Positions 9,203 through 18,431 of a stretch of 64,000 nucleotides of DNA are shown here, one piece after another. This DNA comes from Luteibacter rhizovicinus DSM 16549 (GTDB lineage Bacteria > Pseudomonadota > Gammaproteobacteria > Xanthomonadales > Rhodanobacteraceae). The notes under the pieces were generated by a model. That model was not told where the DNA came from and made no database searches. It saw only the letters and a list, made by a program, of their open reading frames with translations. The stretch spans positions 1,116,001-1,180,000 of the forward strand of contig NZ_CP017480.1 in the NCBI RefSeq assembly GCF_001887595.1, read 5' to 3'. Each line of letters begins with the position of its first letter. Position 1 is the stretch's first letter. Position numbers and translations under genes: made by a program.

Positions 9203-9358
9203 GGGGAATCCGACGACGCGGTTACCGGCGACGCCACGCCGGCGGAGTGCCAAATTCATTCGGGCAAGTGTAGCATCCGGCCCAAGCGGGGCTAAGTGGA
9301 ACGCAGCGGGCGTTTCGGGTGCCGCTGGGCCATGGGCCTTCGACGGGGGACATACCCG

Positions 9359-10303
9359 ATGCGAATCGGTGTAGCGATTGATGCGGCCTGCGACGTGCCG
9401 CAGGACTTCCTGGAGCGCAACGGCATCGCCGTGATGCCGATCACCGTGAAGGTGGACGGCCAGAAGTTCAAGGACGACCGCGACCCGGTGGAGATCCAGC
9501 GTTTCCGCAACCAGAAGCTCGGTAGCAAGAGCCATTCGGGCGAAACCGAGCCCAGTTCGGTCGAGGACGTGCAGAACCTCTTTCTCGACCGCCTGGTCAA
9601 GGACTACGACTGCGTCATCTGCCTGACGATCATGGCCACGCGCAGCCCGATCCACGACAACGTCATCAAGGCCAGCTTCGCCATCCTGAAGAACTACCGC
9701 CCCATCCGCGAGGCGGCAGGGATCACCGGCCCCTTCCTGATGCGCGTGGTCGATACCCGGAACATCTTCGCCGGCTCCGCGCCGGTGGTCGCCGAAGCGG
9801 TGCGCATGATCCAGGCTGGCAAGTCGCCGGCCGAAGTCCGCGAGCGCGTGGCCCATATCGCCGACTGCTCGTATGGCTACATGCTGCCCCGCGACCTCAA
9901 CTATCTCCGCTCCCGCGCCCGCAGCAAGGGCGACCGCAGTGTCAGCTTCATGAGTTCGATGCTTGGCACCGCCCTGGACATCAAGCCGATCCTGCGCGCT
10001 CATCGCGGTGAGACCGGCCCGGTAGGCAAGGTGCGCGGGTTCGACCATGGCGCCCAGCTGCTGTTCGACTATGCAGCCAAGCGCGTCCAGGCCGGCCTGC
10101 TCGTCCCTTCGCTGTCGCTCAGCTACGGCGGTGATCTCGACGAGATGCGTGCCCTGACCGGGTACCACGCCCTCACCCGCGTCTGTGGCGATGCCGGCGT
10201 GGAAATCCTGGAAAGCCCGATGAGCATCACCGGCATGGTCAACGTTGGCGAAGGCGCCATGACCCTGGGCTTCGCGTCCGAAGACCACGTCGCGGACTTC
10301 TGA
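9359..10303 (+). CDS. DegV family protein
   Basis: DegV-fold protein of 314 residues, a family that binds fatty acids and, in Gram-positive bacteria, supplies the FakB subunit of fatty-acid kinase. Visible features are the N-terminal strand RIGVAIDAACDVP (aspartate plus small residues in the fatty-acid-binding edge), the segment SSVEDVQNLFLDRL, and LGTALDIKPIL, which corresponds to the conserved L...KPI motif near the middle of DegV proteins. The start ATG at 9359 follows GGGGGA. It is transcribed divergently from amn and followed after two bases by the DUF4124 gene, suggesting cotranscription. The precise ligand and any FakA partner cannot be inferred here. Confidence 0.88.
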   Translation: MRIGVAIDAACDVPQDFLERNGIAVMPITVKVDGQKFKDDRDPVEIQRFRNQKLGSKSHSGETEPSSVEDVQNLFLDRLVKDYDCVICLTIMATRSPIHDNVIKASFAILKNYRPIREAAGITGPFLMRVVDTRNIFAGSAPVVAEAVRMIQAGKSPAEVRERVAHIADCSYGYMLPRDLNYLRSRARSKGDRSVSFMSSMLGTALDIKPILRAHRGETGPVGKVRGFDHGAQLLFDYAAKRVQAGLLVPSLSLSYGGDLDEMRALTGYHALTRVCGDAGVEILESPMSITGMVNVGEGAMTLGFASEDHVADF

Positions 10304-10305
10304 GC

Positions 10306-10950
10306 ATGCGTCTTGCGGTGTTCGCGCTGGCCGCCCTGGCGCTCGTCGCCACGGGCGGCACCCGGGCGGAAACCGTCTACAAATGCGTGGCGGGTGGGCA
10401 GACGACCTACCAGCAGACACCGTGTGCGAAGAGCCAGCGGCAGGAGACCATCCAGCTGGAGGACTCGGCACCGGCCAACGGCCAGGTGGCGCCCATGCCC
10501 GAAGCGCCCCGCCGGGACGACGCCGTGGTGGCGACTCCCCTGCCTACCCGACCACTACCACCGATGCCCCAGATGTTCGGCTGCGTTCGAGCGACCGATA
10601 GCAAGTCCTACACCAGCGCGGACGGCAACCCTCAGCCTTATCTGGCGCCACTTGGCGTGCTCGGTGTTGCCGGCGGCTCGCTGTCGGACACCTACGGCAA
10701 CCCCAATGCGGCCGTTGCCTCGGCACCCGAGCTCAATCGGGGCAAAGGCAATGTCGGCGCCATCGCGACGAGCAACTACGTCTGGGTGCAGGACCAGTGT
10801 CGCGAACTGAGCCCGGCAGAAACCTGCCAGGCCCTGCAAGCCGACGCGGACGCCACGCAGCGGCAGATTCGCAACGCGTTCAAGAGCGACCGCGGGCCGC
10901 TGGACGCGAAAGCCGACCGGTTACGCGATCAGCTGCAATCCTGCCGCTGA
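10306..10950 (+). CDS. DUF4124-domain secreted protein
   Basis: Periplasmic protein of 214 residues with a signal peptide (residues 1-21, LAVFALAALALVATGGTRA) and an N-terminal DUF4124 domain just after it: ETVYKCVAGGQTTYQQTPC, with the two cysteines usual for this domain. A proline-rich linker (about 60-90) leads to a C-terminal region with CVRATDSKSYTSADGNPQPY and three further cysteines. The function of DUF4124 proteins is unknown. It starts two bases after the DegV stop, so the genes are probably coupled. Confidence 0.85.
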   Translation: MRLAVFALAALALVATGGTRAETVYKCVAGGQTTYQQTPCAKSQRQETIQLEDSAPANGQVAPMPEAPRRDDAVVATPLPTRPLPPMPQMFGCVRATDSKSYTSADGNPQPYLAPLGVLGVAGGSLSDTYGNPNAAVASAPELNRGKGNVGAIATSNYVWVQDQCRELSPAETCQALQADADATQRQIRNAFKSDRGPLDAKADRLRDQLQSCR

Positions 10951-10961
10951 GTCCAGGCTCC

Positions 10962-11402
10962 TCAGCCCTCGGCAGGTCGATGCTTCACGAACCGGCGCGA
11001 ATCCGTGCCGTAACCCAGCGACTCATAGAACCGATGCGCCTCGGGACGGTGATTCCCGCTCGTCAGGTCGACGCGAGCGGCACCGGACGTCCAGCTCCAC
11101 TGCTCGGCCGCAGCCATGAGAGCCGTACCGACGCCTTGCCGCTGATGACCATCGCGTATCGATAGCGCCGTGATACGCGCGAGATGCCCCGGCGCGTGGA
11201 ATAGAGGCGTGACGTGGATGCTCACCACGCCGACGACGAGCGCGCCTTTGCAAGCGACGAGGACCGCGTCCGTATCGTCCCTGAACGCAGCCAGCTTGGC
11301 GTCGACCAAGTCCGCATCGGCGCCGTAGCCGAGCGACTGCAGACAGATCGCGATCTGGGTGGCATCGCCCGATGCCGCGCGGCGTATATGAAAATGCGTC
11401 AC
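10962..11402 (-). CDS. GNAT family N-acetyltransferase
   Basis: Predicted acetyl-CoA-dependent acyltransferase of 146 residues. It shows the GNAT order: VLVACKGALVVGVVSIHV (beta strands 2-3), LARITALSIRDGHQRQGVGTALM containing the acetyl-CoA loop R-x-x-G-x-G/A (RQGVGTALM), and the C-terminal HRPEAHRFYESLGY common to small-molecule acetyltransferases. GTG at 11402 is chosen because a CGGAG ribosome binding site lies seven bases upstream and the family homology starts there (HFHIRRAASGD). The substrate is unknown. It lies 86 bases downstream of the SDR gene on the same strand. Confidence 0.85.
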   Translation of the reverse strand: MTHFHIRRAASGDATQIAICLQSLGYGADADLVDAKLAAFRDDTDAVLVACKGALVVGVVSIHVTPLFHAPGHLARITALSIRDGHQRQGVGTALMAAAEQWSWTSGAARVDLTSGNHRPEAHRFYESLGYGTDSRRFVKHRPAEG

Positions 11403-11488
11403 GTCATCGCTCCGTTTGGCCTCGCGTAGACACGCGAAAACGATACCCGGGACATCTGACAACGCCCGGGCCGAACCGTGGCGAAACA

Positions 11489-12271
11489 TCAGAACCCGTA
11501 ACGCAGGAACCCGCCATCTACCGCGACGATCTCGCCGGTGACATAGCTCGAGGCCGGCATGCAGAGGAAAGCGACAGCACCCGCCACTTCCTCCGGCTCG
11601 CCAATGCGTCCCATCGGCGTGCGATCAAGGACCTCTTCCAGGTACTCGGCGTTGGCTAGCGCCGGCTCGCTGCGTTGCGTGCGGATGTACCAGGGCGCGA
11701 CGGCATTGACTCGGATACCGTCTTCCGCCCATTCCACGGCCAGGTTCCGGGTGAGCTGATGCAAGGCTGCCTTGGTCATGCCATAAGGTGAACCGGTGCG
11801 CACATGCGTGATGCCGGAAACGGAGCCGATATTCACGATCGCAGCATTCGCATGCTGCACCAGATGCGGATACGCGGAGCGGCACATCTCGTAGGCAGAG
11901 AAGACATTCAGCTCGAAGAGCTGCCGGTATTCGTCCGGCTCGTAATCGAGGGTGGCGCGAGGCGTGTTGCCGCCCACGTTGTTCACCAGGATCGACAGGT
12001 TCACTTCGAGGTCGGCAACCCAGTCGAACACGGCCAGACGATCTTCCTCGTCCGACAGGTCGGCGGCCATCGCCAGGATCTCGACCTCGGGGCACTCTTC
12101 CGCGAGCTCGTCGCGCACTTCCTCCAGTTGGAGTTCGTCGCGGGCCACCAGGAGGACATCGGCACCAAGGACCGCCAGCTCACGCGCGCAGGCGTAGCCG
12201 ATACCTTTGCTGGCTCCGGTGACGAGGGCGGTGCGTCCGTCGAGGCGCCAGCTGCTAAGTCGTGGATGCAT
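11489..12271 (-). CDS. Short-chain dehydrogenase/reductase (tropinone-reductase-like)
   Basis: NAD(P)-dependent oxidoreductase of 260 residues. It has the cofactor motif TGASKGIG (18-25), the NNVGG structural motif (about 97-101) and the catalytic Ser150, Tyr163 and Lys167 (YGMTK). The C-terminal [20 protein letters not shown] is the usual end of classical SDRs. The overall look, including [19 protein letters not shown] and VAPWYIRT, resembles plant and bacterial tropinone-reductase-like SDRs; the real substrate is unknown. The start at 12271 has GGAGACCTCCC upstream. It is divergent from the ABC ATPase gene with 90 bases between. Confidence 0.9.
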   Translation of the reverse strand: MHPRLSSWRLDGRTALVTGASKGIGYACARELAVLGADVLLVARDELQLEEVRDELAEECPEVEILAMAADLSDEEDRLAVFDWVADLEVNLSILVNNVGGNTPRATLDYEPDEYRQLFELNVFSAYEMCRSAYPHLVQHANAAIVNIGSVSGITHVRTGSPYGMTKAALHQLTRNLAVEWAEDGIRVNAVAPWYIRTQRSEPALANAEYLEEVLDRTPMGRIGEPEEVAGAVAFLCMPASSYVTGEIVAVDGGFLRYGF

Positions 12272-12361
12272 GGGAGGTCTCCTTCGATAGACGAATCGTA
12301 CAGCGTGCCTGCCGTTCGACGAAGGGTTGAGCCCATCGGCCGCTTGCGACAGGATGGAGCG

Positions 12362-13162
12362 ATGACCGATCACGATGCCCTGCTTTCCATCGACCGGGCC
12401 ACGGTGCTCCGCGAGAACCGGCGACTGCTCGATGCCCTCTCCCTGGCGATCGCGCCGGGCCAGCACACGGCCATCCTCGGCCCTAACGGCTCGGGCAAAT
12501 CCACCCTGGTGAAGTTGATCGAGCGGCGCATCTATCCCCTCGTCCACGACGATGGTTCAGCGGTCGTGCGCATCTTCGGCCGTGACCGCTGGAACGTGAC
12601 TGAACTACGCTCTCTCCTCGGCGTTGTGTCGTCCGATCTGCGTCGGGAGTTCGAAGCGAGCAACGAGCAGGCATTGAACGCCGTGCTTTCGGGTTTCTTC
12701 GCGTCGATGACGCTTGGCCTCGATCACATCGTCGACGACGCCATGCGCCGTCAGGCGATGGACGCCCTCGTGCGTGTCGGCGCAGCGCATCTGGCCGAGC
12801 GCGACGTTTCGACACTGTCGACCGGCGAAGCTCGACGGGTGTTGATCGCCAGAGCGCTCGTTCACCGTCCACGCGCGCTGCTCCTGGACGAACCCTGCGC
12901 CGGGCTCGACCCCGGCACGCGGCGACGCTTCCTCGACCTGCTCAGCGAGCTGGCCCGCGAAGGAACCACCCTCGTGCTGGTCACGCACCACGTGGAGGAA
13001 ATCGTGCCGGAGATCGATCACGTGGTGATGCTGCGTGACGGCCGCCTTTTCGATCAGGGACCCAAGGAACGCCTGCTCGCCGACAGTCACCTCTCGGAGC
13101 TGTTCGGCTGGCCGGTGGAAGTGGAACGGGGTAACGGTTTCTACGGCGCACGATTGCGCTGA
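12362..13162 (+). CDS. ABC transporter ATP-binding protein (orphan)
   Basis: Cytoplasmic ATPase of 266 residues with Walker [10 protein letters not shown] (about 43-51), the signature [15 protein letters not shown], Walker B ALLLDEP and the H-loop histidine in LVLVTHH. The signature reads STGE instead of SGGQ, as in some ModF/YlmA-like ATPases. ATG at 12362 is placed by GGAG six bases upstream. No permease or binding protein lies beside it, so it may work with components encoded elsewhere or have a non-transport role as ModF-type proteins do. It is followed after 45 bases by a small lipoprotein gene. Confidence 0.85.
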   Translation: MTDHDALLSIDRATVLRENRRLLDALSLAIAPGQHTAILGPNGSGKSTLVKLIERRIYPLVHDDGSAVVRIFGRDRWNVTELRSLLGVVSSDLRREFEASNEQALNAVLSGFFASMTLGLDHIVDDAMRRQAMDALVRVGAAHLAERDVSTLSTGEARRVLIARALVHRPRALLLDEPCAGLDPGTRRRFLDLLSELAREGTTLVLVTHHVEEIVPEIDHVVMLRDGRLFDQGPKERLLADSHLSELFGWPVEVERGNGFYGARLR

Positions 13163-13207
13163 CCGGCCGCGCGCGCGAGACTCGACGCGACCTTCGAGGG
13201 AACCCTC

Positions 13208-13426
13208 ATGATCCGCACCGCTCTTCCGTTCGCGCTCGTCCTTGCCTGTGCCGCCTGTTCGAAGCCGGCGCCCCCGACGCCGCAGCAACCGCCGACACCC
13301 CAGGCGCGCGTGTCAACGCCCTGGGATTCGATGGAGGCGCAGAAGAAGAAGGCGCAGGACGTGCAGAAGACCGTGGACGACCAGGCAAAGGCGCAACGTG
13401 AGGCGGTGGACGCGCAGACGCAGTGA
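13208..13426 (+). CDS. Small putative lipoprotein
   Basis: A 72-residue protein with a short hydrophobic N-terminus (ALPFALVLACAAC) and two possible lipidation cysteines (Cys14 in VLAC, Cys17 in CAAC). A proline/glutamine-rich linker (about 20-36) follows, then a polar, lysine/glutamine-rich helix (MEAQKKKAQDVQKTVDDQAK) that could form a coiled coil. It has no recognisable domain. It lies downstream of the ABC ATPase and converges on sppA with a 10-base gap. Confidence 0.7.
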   Translation: MIRTALPFALVLACAACSKPAPPTPQQPPTPQARVSTPWDSMEAQKKKAQDVQKTVDDQAKAQREAVDAQTQ

Positions 13427-13436
13427 GATAAGGCTT

Positions 13437-15356
13437 TTACCGCGGCGAGCAGAAGCAATACGCGTAGACGTGCGGCTTTCCTGCTTCCGCCGTACGGAAC
13501 AGCGCAAACTCCGGCGCCAGCCGCGGCAGCTCGGCCACCCAACTCGGCAGATGCAGACCCCACGACAGCGCCACGTGCGTTTCGGAACTGTCGCCGACAT
13601 TGGTCAGGAAGCGCTCGAAGGCGCCCATCGGCTTCTCGGCGTAACGCACGTTGAAATCCTTGCCGAGCTTCGCCTCCGCCGCGGCGTCGCGGATCGCGTC
13701 GTCGAGGCTGCCGATCCGGTCGACGAGGCCACGATCGAGCGCCTGCTGGCCGGTCCACACGCGACCCTGGGCGATCGCATCGATCGATGCGAAATCCTTG
13801 CCACGCGCCTTGGCGACATTGCCGACGAAGTCGCGATAACCCTTGTCGATGATGCTCTGGATGAGAATGCTCACCTTCGGGTCGAGCGGGCGCGTGATGT
13901 CGAACGCACCGGCGAGCGGGCTCGTGGCGACACCGTCACTCTTCACGCCGATCTTCGCCAGGGTATCCGGCACGGTGTAGAACATGCCGAAGATGCCGAT
14001 GGAACCGGTGATGGTATTCGGCTCCGCATAGATGCGATTGGCGTTCATCGATATCCAGTAACCGCCGCTCGCGGCGACATCGCCCATCGAGACGATCACC
14101 GGGATACCGGCGGCACGCGTCGCCGCCACCTCGCGACGGATCTGCTCGGCGGCGTAGACCTCGCCACCCGGCGAGTTCACGCGCAGGACGAGCGCGCGGG
14201 TACGACGGTCGAAACGCACGGAACGGATCAGGGCGGCCGTGGACTCGCCGCCGATGCTGCCCTGCGCCTGCTTGCCGGAGGTGATTTCACCTTCGGCGAC
14301 GACCACGGTGACGCCCTGGCCGGTCTGCAGCATGTCGGTGGTGGAAAGCCCGCGGTCGGCGAGATAGCCGTCGAGCTCGACCTGACGGAAGCCCTGGTCT
14401 TTCTTGCCCGCAGGCACGCCGCGCTCGCGCAGCATGGCGACGAACTGCTGCTCGTTGGCGATACCGTCGACCAGCCTCTCCTGCACGGCCAGATCGGCCA
14501 GGCTGCCGTTGGCGTCGCGCACGCGTTCGGCGAGGTTGTCCACGTCCGCGCGAAGGACGGCCGGCGCGATGTGGCGCAGCTTGGCCACTTCTTCGATCCA
14601 GGAGGTCCATAGACCGCCTAGCCAATAAGCATCGGCTTCCTTCGATTCCGGCGACGCGTGATCGAGGATGAACGGCTCGGCGGCGCTCTTGAACTGGCCG
14701 ACGCGGAACAGGTGCACTTCCACGCCAAGCTTGTCGAGCAGATCCTTGTAGAACAAGCGGTAATTGGCCAGACCGGTGGCCATCACGCCGCCCTGCGGAT
14801 CGACGTAGAGCTTGTCGGCATGGGCCGCGAGATAATACTGGCCCTGGTCAAGGCTCACGGCCCAGGCGAGCACCGGCTTGCCGGCGGCGCGGAAGCGATC
14901 GAGGGCGGCACCCACCTCGCGCAGGGCGGCAAAGCCGCCCGCCTGCAGTTTGTCGGTGCGCAGCACGATCTGGCTGATCCGGCTGTCTTTGGCCGCAGCG
15001 TCGATCGCGCGCACGAGATCGCGCACCTGCACCTGCTTGACGCCGTCGCCGGACATGCGGGCGATGGTTCGCGAAAGCGCATCGGCACTGTACTGCTCGA
15101 CCAGCGCCCCCTCGGGCGCCAGCACCAGCACCGTCTTGTCTTCGACCTTGTTCGCATGGCCGCTGACCATGAGCACGACCACGAAGATCGCGAGGATCCC
15201 GAAGAAGATCGCATTGATGATGATCAGCCGGGTGATGTTGAGGCCCCGGCCAAGGCTACGCAGGAACCGGCCGAAGCCGCCTCCGCGTCGCGGCGGGGGA
15301 ACAGGCTGCGGGCGACCGGGCAGGGGTGGCGGCGTGGCGTCGTGACGGTCCGGCAT
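13437..15356 (-). CDS. sppA: Signal peptide peptidase SppA, 67K type
   Basis: Inner-membrane serine protease that degrades cleaved signal peptides, 639 residues. It has a proline-rich cytoplasmic N-terminus, one membrane anchor (about 41-65, RLIIINAIFFGILAIFVVV) and two tandem S49 domains. The general-base lysine lies in the first (Lys223, VGQFKSAAEPF) and the nucleophile serine in the second (Ser430, DVAASGGYW), as in E. coli SppA. The length fits the double-domain form (E. coli 618). The C-terminal tail ending YAYCFCSPR is unusual and cysteine-bearing. It is upstream of nothing obvious and 53 bases from the MATE gene stop. Confidence 0.94.
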   Translation of the reverse strand: MPDRHDATPPPLPGRPQPVPPPRRGGGFGRFLRSLGRGLNITRLIIINAIFFGILAIFVVVLMVSGHANKVEDKTVLVLAPEGALVEQYSADALSRTIARMSGDGVKQVQVRDLVRAIDAAAKDSRISQIVLRTDKLQAGGFAALREVGAALDRFRAAGKPVLAWAVSLDQGQYYLAAHADKLYVDPQGGVMATGLANYRLFYKDLLDKLGVEVHLFRVGQFKSAAEPFILDHASPESKEADAYWLGGLWTSWIEEVAKLRHIAPAVLRADVDNLAERVRDANGSLADLAVQERLVDGIANEQQFVAMLRERGVPAGKKDQGFRQVELDGYLADRGLSTTDMLQTGQGVTVVVAEGEITSGKQAQGSIGGESTAALIRSVRFDRRTRALVLRVNSPGGEVYAAEQIRREVAATRAAGIPVIVSMGDVAASGGYWISMNANRIYAEPNTITGSIGIFGMFYTVPDTLAKIGVKSDGVATSPLAGAFDITRPLDPKVSILIQSIIDKGYRDFVGNVAKARGKDFASIDAIAQGRVWTGQQALDRGLVDRIGSLDDAIRDAAAEAKLGKDFNVRYAEKPMGAFERFLTNVGDSSETHVALSWGLHLPSWVAELPRLAPEFALFRTAEAGKPHVYAYCFCSPR

Positions 15357-15409
15357 CTAAGCGGGTTCCTCGAAGGTTGTGTCGAGCGTAGCGCGTCGGC
15401 GCGACGGCA

Positions 15410-16795
15410 TCACGTGTGGATTGGCAGGGGCGTCGATCCGGCGTCTTCCGGCCAGCGGCCCGTGGCGCTGCTTCGCCAGAATCGCAGGAAAAGAAGAATC
15501 GCCGCCATGCTCAGCCCGGCGATCAGGCCCATCCACATGCCTCGCGCGCCCATGTCGTGGGCGAAGGCCAGGTACCAGCCCACCGGAACGCCCACGCCCC
15601 AGTACGCGAACATGGTGATGCCCATCGGCACGCGGGTGTCTTTAAGGCCACGCAGCGCGCCGTTGGAGGCGACCTGGATGCCATCGGAGAACTGGAAGAA
15701 GCCCGCGAGGATCAAGAGCTGGGAGGCCATGGCGATCACGGCCGGGTCGCTGGTGTAGAGGCTGGCGATCGGGACGGGAAAGAGCAGCATGATTCCCGAC
15801 GAGACGAACTGCGTGACCAGCACCAGCGCAATGCCCGACATGCCGGCGTAGCGCACCCCCTTGATGTCTCGGCGGCCTGCGGCATTGCCGACACGCACGG
15901 TGATGGCCATGGACAGGCCCAGCGGGATCATGAAGGCGACCGACGCGACATTAAGCGCGACGTGATGGCTGGCGGTCACCGTTTCACCGAGGCGACCGAT
16001 CATCAGCGCGACGGCAACGAACATGCCCGCTTCCATCAACAGCGTGACGGCCATGGGCAAACCGATATTGAGCAGCTGGCCGATCGCCTTCAGATCCGGC
16101 TTCGCCATGCGCTGACGAAGATTGAGGTCGCGGTAGTTGCGGTGCCGGAAAACGTAGATGGCGAATCCGATCATCTCCAGCCAGAGCACGATCGCCGTGG
16201 CGATGCCGCTGCCGCGCGCGCCCATGACCGGGAAGCCCAGCTTGCCGTACATGAGGACATAGCCCAGCGGCGCGAGAATGAGCAGGCCGCCGAAGCTGAA
16301 ATACATTGATGGCCGCGGCATGGACAGGCCCTCGGAGAGGCCGCGCAAGGCAAAATACGTCGTCAGTGCCGGCGCCGCGAAGCAGATGGCGTGCAGGAAG
16401 GCCGTCACGTCCGCGCGCATGGACTCGACGACACCGAACAGCGCCATCAGCGGCGAGGCGTGCCAGACGGCGAACGTCATGATGGCGCCGAGAAACCAGG
16501 CGATATACAGGGCCTGGTGGAAGATCGCCCCCACTTCGCCGCGCCGGCCCGCACCGTCGAGCTGCGCGACGGTCGGCGGCACCGACATCATCGTACCGAG
16601 GCCGAAGACCAGGGCCAGCACCCAGATGTTCACACCGGTCACGACCGAGGCCTGGGTATGCGCGCCCTGATGCCCGGCGAGTACGGCGTCGACGACGTTG
16701 GGCGCCATGGCGGAGAGCTGCGCGAAAATCATCGGGAGGGCCAGCCGGACGGTGGCGCCGATCTCGCGACGCGCGCGGGCACGGTCGAAGGACAT
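15410..16795 (-). CDS. MATE family efflux transporter (NorM-like)
   Basis: Inner-membrane multidrug/toxin extrusion antiporter of 461 residues with twelve predicted transmembrane segments in two MatE halves. The first half starts REIGATVRLALPMIFAQLS and shows NVVDAVLAGH; the second includes LNIGLPMAVTLLMEAGMFV, a typical MatE segment. Drug/Na+ or H+ exchange is known for the family; the substrate here is unknown. The start MSFDRARARREIG at 16795 is chosen from homology; an in-frame extension to 16849 is less likely because it crosses the divergent promoter region. Confidence 0.9.
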   Translation of the reverse strand: MSFDRARARREIGATVRLALPMIFAQLSAMAPNVVDAVLAGHQGAHTQASVVTGVNIWVLALVFGLGTMMSVPPTVAQLDGAGRRGEVGAIFHQALYIAWFLGAIMTFAVWHASPLMALFGVVESMRADVTAFLHAICFAAPALTTYFALRGLSEGLSMPRPSMYFSFGGLLILAPLGYVLMYGKLGFPVMGARGSGIATAIVLWLEMIGFAIYVFRHRNYRDLNLRQRMAKPDLKAIGQLLNIGLPMAVTLLMEAGMFVAVALMIGRLGETVTASHHVALNVASVAFMIPLGLSMAITVRVGNAAGRRDIKGVRYAGMSGIALVLVTQFVSSGIMLLFPVPIASLYTSDPAVIAMASQLLILAGFFQFSDGIQVASNGALRGLKDTRVPMGITMFAYWGVGVPVGWYLAFAHDMGARGMWMGLIAGLSMAAILLFLRFWRSSATGRWPEDAGSTPLPIHT

Positions 16796-16884
16796 GATGA
16801 AAAGCACGCAGGGAGGGCCGCCCATTGTAGCCGCCTCCCATGCCATCATCCGAGTTCGTAGGGGGAAAACACGGGGTTATAAGG

Positions 16885-18060
16885 ATGAACGAACTGAAGC
16901 CGTCGCCCGTCCTGCTGTGCGCGAACTGCACAGCGGCACTCCAGGGCGCCTTCTGTCACGACTGCGGGCAGTCCGTCAAAAGCGTGATCCAGCCGGTATC
17001 GCACATGCTCGAGGACGCGGGAGACCTGTTCTTCCATCTCGACGAGCGCATCGTGCATACGCTGCCACCGCTCTACACGAAGCCGGGTTTTCTCACCCTG
17101 GAATACTTCTCCGGCCGGCGGGTGCGCTATATCGCGCCTTTCCGCCTGATGTTCGTGTTCTGCCTGCTCGCCTTCTTCTTCATGCACCTGGCCATCGGCG
17201 ACTTCAAGGTCGGTAACGTCGAGGGCACGGCGGCGCGGGACTCCATCGACGCTTTCGCCAGCGCGAAGACGGCCGACGAAGTCCATGAGCTTTACGACGA
17301 CCAGATCCATGAGGTGCGCACCGCGCGCAACGACCCGTCGTTGCCCGGCGCCGCCAAGGCGGGCCTGGGTGCCGCCGCCGGCCTCATCCACCAGGCGGCG
17401 AATGCGCGCCTGACCCAACTCAAGGCACCCCCGATTCCCACCGAGGCCGGCGAAACCGCGCCCACCGAGGAGCAACCCGGGCGGGGCGAGGCCAAGGTCG
17501 AGCAATGGTTCGGTAGCGATTCGAAGATCAGCGTCAGCTGGTTCCCGGACGCCCTGAACCGGCGGCTCAATGCTGGCTTTGGCCACTTCAAGGCCAACCT
17601 CATCCCGATCCTGAACAAGGGTCCGGGCAAGGACGAGGCCGTCCGTCGCATTCTGGACGGCTTCTTCTCCGTCCTGCCCCAGACGATGTTCTTCATGATC
17701 CCGGTGTTCGCCCTGGTCCTGAAGGTGTTTTATGCGTTCCGTCGGCGGCTCTACATGGAACACCTCATTGTCAGCCTGCACAGCCACGCCTTCCTCTTCA
17801 TTTCCTTGCTGGGCCTGATCCTGCTGAGCTTCGCCCGGGAGGCCATCGCCCCGCGACTCGCCCTGGCCGGAACCGCTATCGGCTTCGTGCAGTTCGCCAT
17901 GTGGGTATGGATGCCGATCTACCTGTTGGTGATGCAGAAACGGGTCTATCGGCAGGGATGGCCCATGACTATCCTGAAGTACTGGCTGATAGGCAGCGTC
18001 TATTTCTGGCTGCTTTTGTTTGCCGTAGTGATCGCTGCCATCGTGGGCATGACCCACTAG
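16885..18060 (+). CDS. DUF3667 zinc-ribbon membrane protein
   Basis: A 391-residue membrane protein of unknown function. Its N-terminus carries a zinc-ribbon-like CANC...CHDCGQ (about residues 12-29), followed by the conserved DUF3667 core with LTLEYFSGRRVRYIAPFRLM. A first membrane segment lies near 90-110 (FVFCLLAFFFMHLAIGD), and a C-terminal membrane block of four or five helices spans about 265-390. The middle (120-240) is soluble and charged. ATG at 16885 is preferred; an upstream in-frame ATG at 16840 lacks support. Its TAG stop is embedded in the TAGGA-N5-TCCTA palindrome at 18058. Confidence 0.85.
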   Translation: MNELKPSPVLLCANCTAALQGAFCHDCGQSVKSVIQPVSHMLEDAGDLFFHLDERIVHTLPPLYTKPGFLTLEYFSGRRVRYIAPFRLMFVFCLLAFFFMHLAIGDFKVGNVEGTAARDSIDAFASAKTADEVHELYDDQIHEVRTARNDPSLPGAAKAGLGAAAGLIHQAANARLTQLKAPPIPTEAGETAPTEEQPGRGEAKVEQWFGSDSKISVSWFPDALNRRLNAGFGHFKANLIPILNKGPGKDEAVRRILDGFFSVLPQTMFFMIPVFALVLKVFYAFRRRLYMEHLIVSLHSHAFLFISLLGLILLSFAREAIAPRLALAGTAIGFVQFAMWVWMPIYLLVMQKRVYRQGWPMTILKYWLIGSVYFWLLLFAVVIAAIVGMTH

Positions 18061-18072
18061 GATTTTTTCCTA
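18058..18072. promoter_or_regulatory. TAGGA-N5-TCCTA palindrome (second copy)
   Basis: TAGGA TTTTT TCCTA, the same geometry as 3189-3203, with the stop codon of the DUF3667 gene as its first three bases. Factor unknown. Confidence 0.4.
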
Positions 18073-18158
18073 CCGTCCAGCCGGTTGTGCACAGGCACGA
18101 AGACCCCTTCGCTTTTGTCAAGGATTTATAGACGCCAGATGAACGTCGCCAGCGTCGC

Positions 18159-18297
18159 ATTTTTAAGTTATTGATTAAACACTATATTTCAGCTTGGTTA
18201 AAATCTACCCAAGCTAAGCTGAAGGGCCCAACCATGCGCCTTGGATGCCCCCCATCCGGAGCTCATCCACAGACTTATCCACAGGACTTGTGGATAA
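18159..18297. promoter_or_regulatory. DnaA-box cluster with adjacent AT-rich tract
   Basis: Two perfect DnaA boxes, TTATCCACA (18275-18283) and its inverse TGTGGATAA (18289-18297), face each other five bases apart. A one-mismatch box TCATCCACA (18263-18271) lies directly before them. Upstream, 18159-18206 is strongly AT-rich for this genome (TTTTTAAGTTATTGATTAAA and following bases), resembling a duplex-unwinding element. The intergenic region is 371 bases long and holds no gene. It could be a DnaA-controlled promoter of priA, a DnaA-titration or reactivation site, or an origin-like locus; sequence alone does not decide. Confidence 0.75.
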
Positions 18298-18378
18298 CAC
18301 GGAAACCCTCTTGCGGGCGGGCACTTACCTCGGATTCCTCTTTTGGGGGATGTCTTATCAGCCCAAGCCTATGGCGCG

Positions 18379-18397
18379 CTGGTCAATCATTGACCAG
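18379..18397. promoter_or_regulatory. Perfect palindrome upstream of priA
   Basis: CTGGTCAA-TCA-TTGACCAG, two 8-bp arms with a 3-bp centre, ending 34 bases before the priA start. It looks like a dimeric repressor site; TTGACC in the right arm could also be a -35 element. The regulator is unknown. Confidence 0.55.
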
Positions 18398-18431
18398 CGA
18401 AATCGGCATAGGTCGTTAAACTAGGGGTCGC

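Noticed and set aside
9203..10471. Upstream extension of the AMP nucleosidase frame to a 686-codon frame
   Set aside because: The extension is antisense to the DegV gene and has no homology; the nucleosidase family starts at MKTKNEIVSNW.
18058..18431. Calling this region the chromosomal origin
   Set aside because: No dnaA, dnaN, rpmH, gidA or similar origin neighbours are present; the DnaA boxes alone do not prove an origin.
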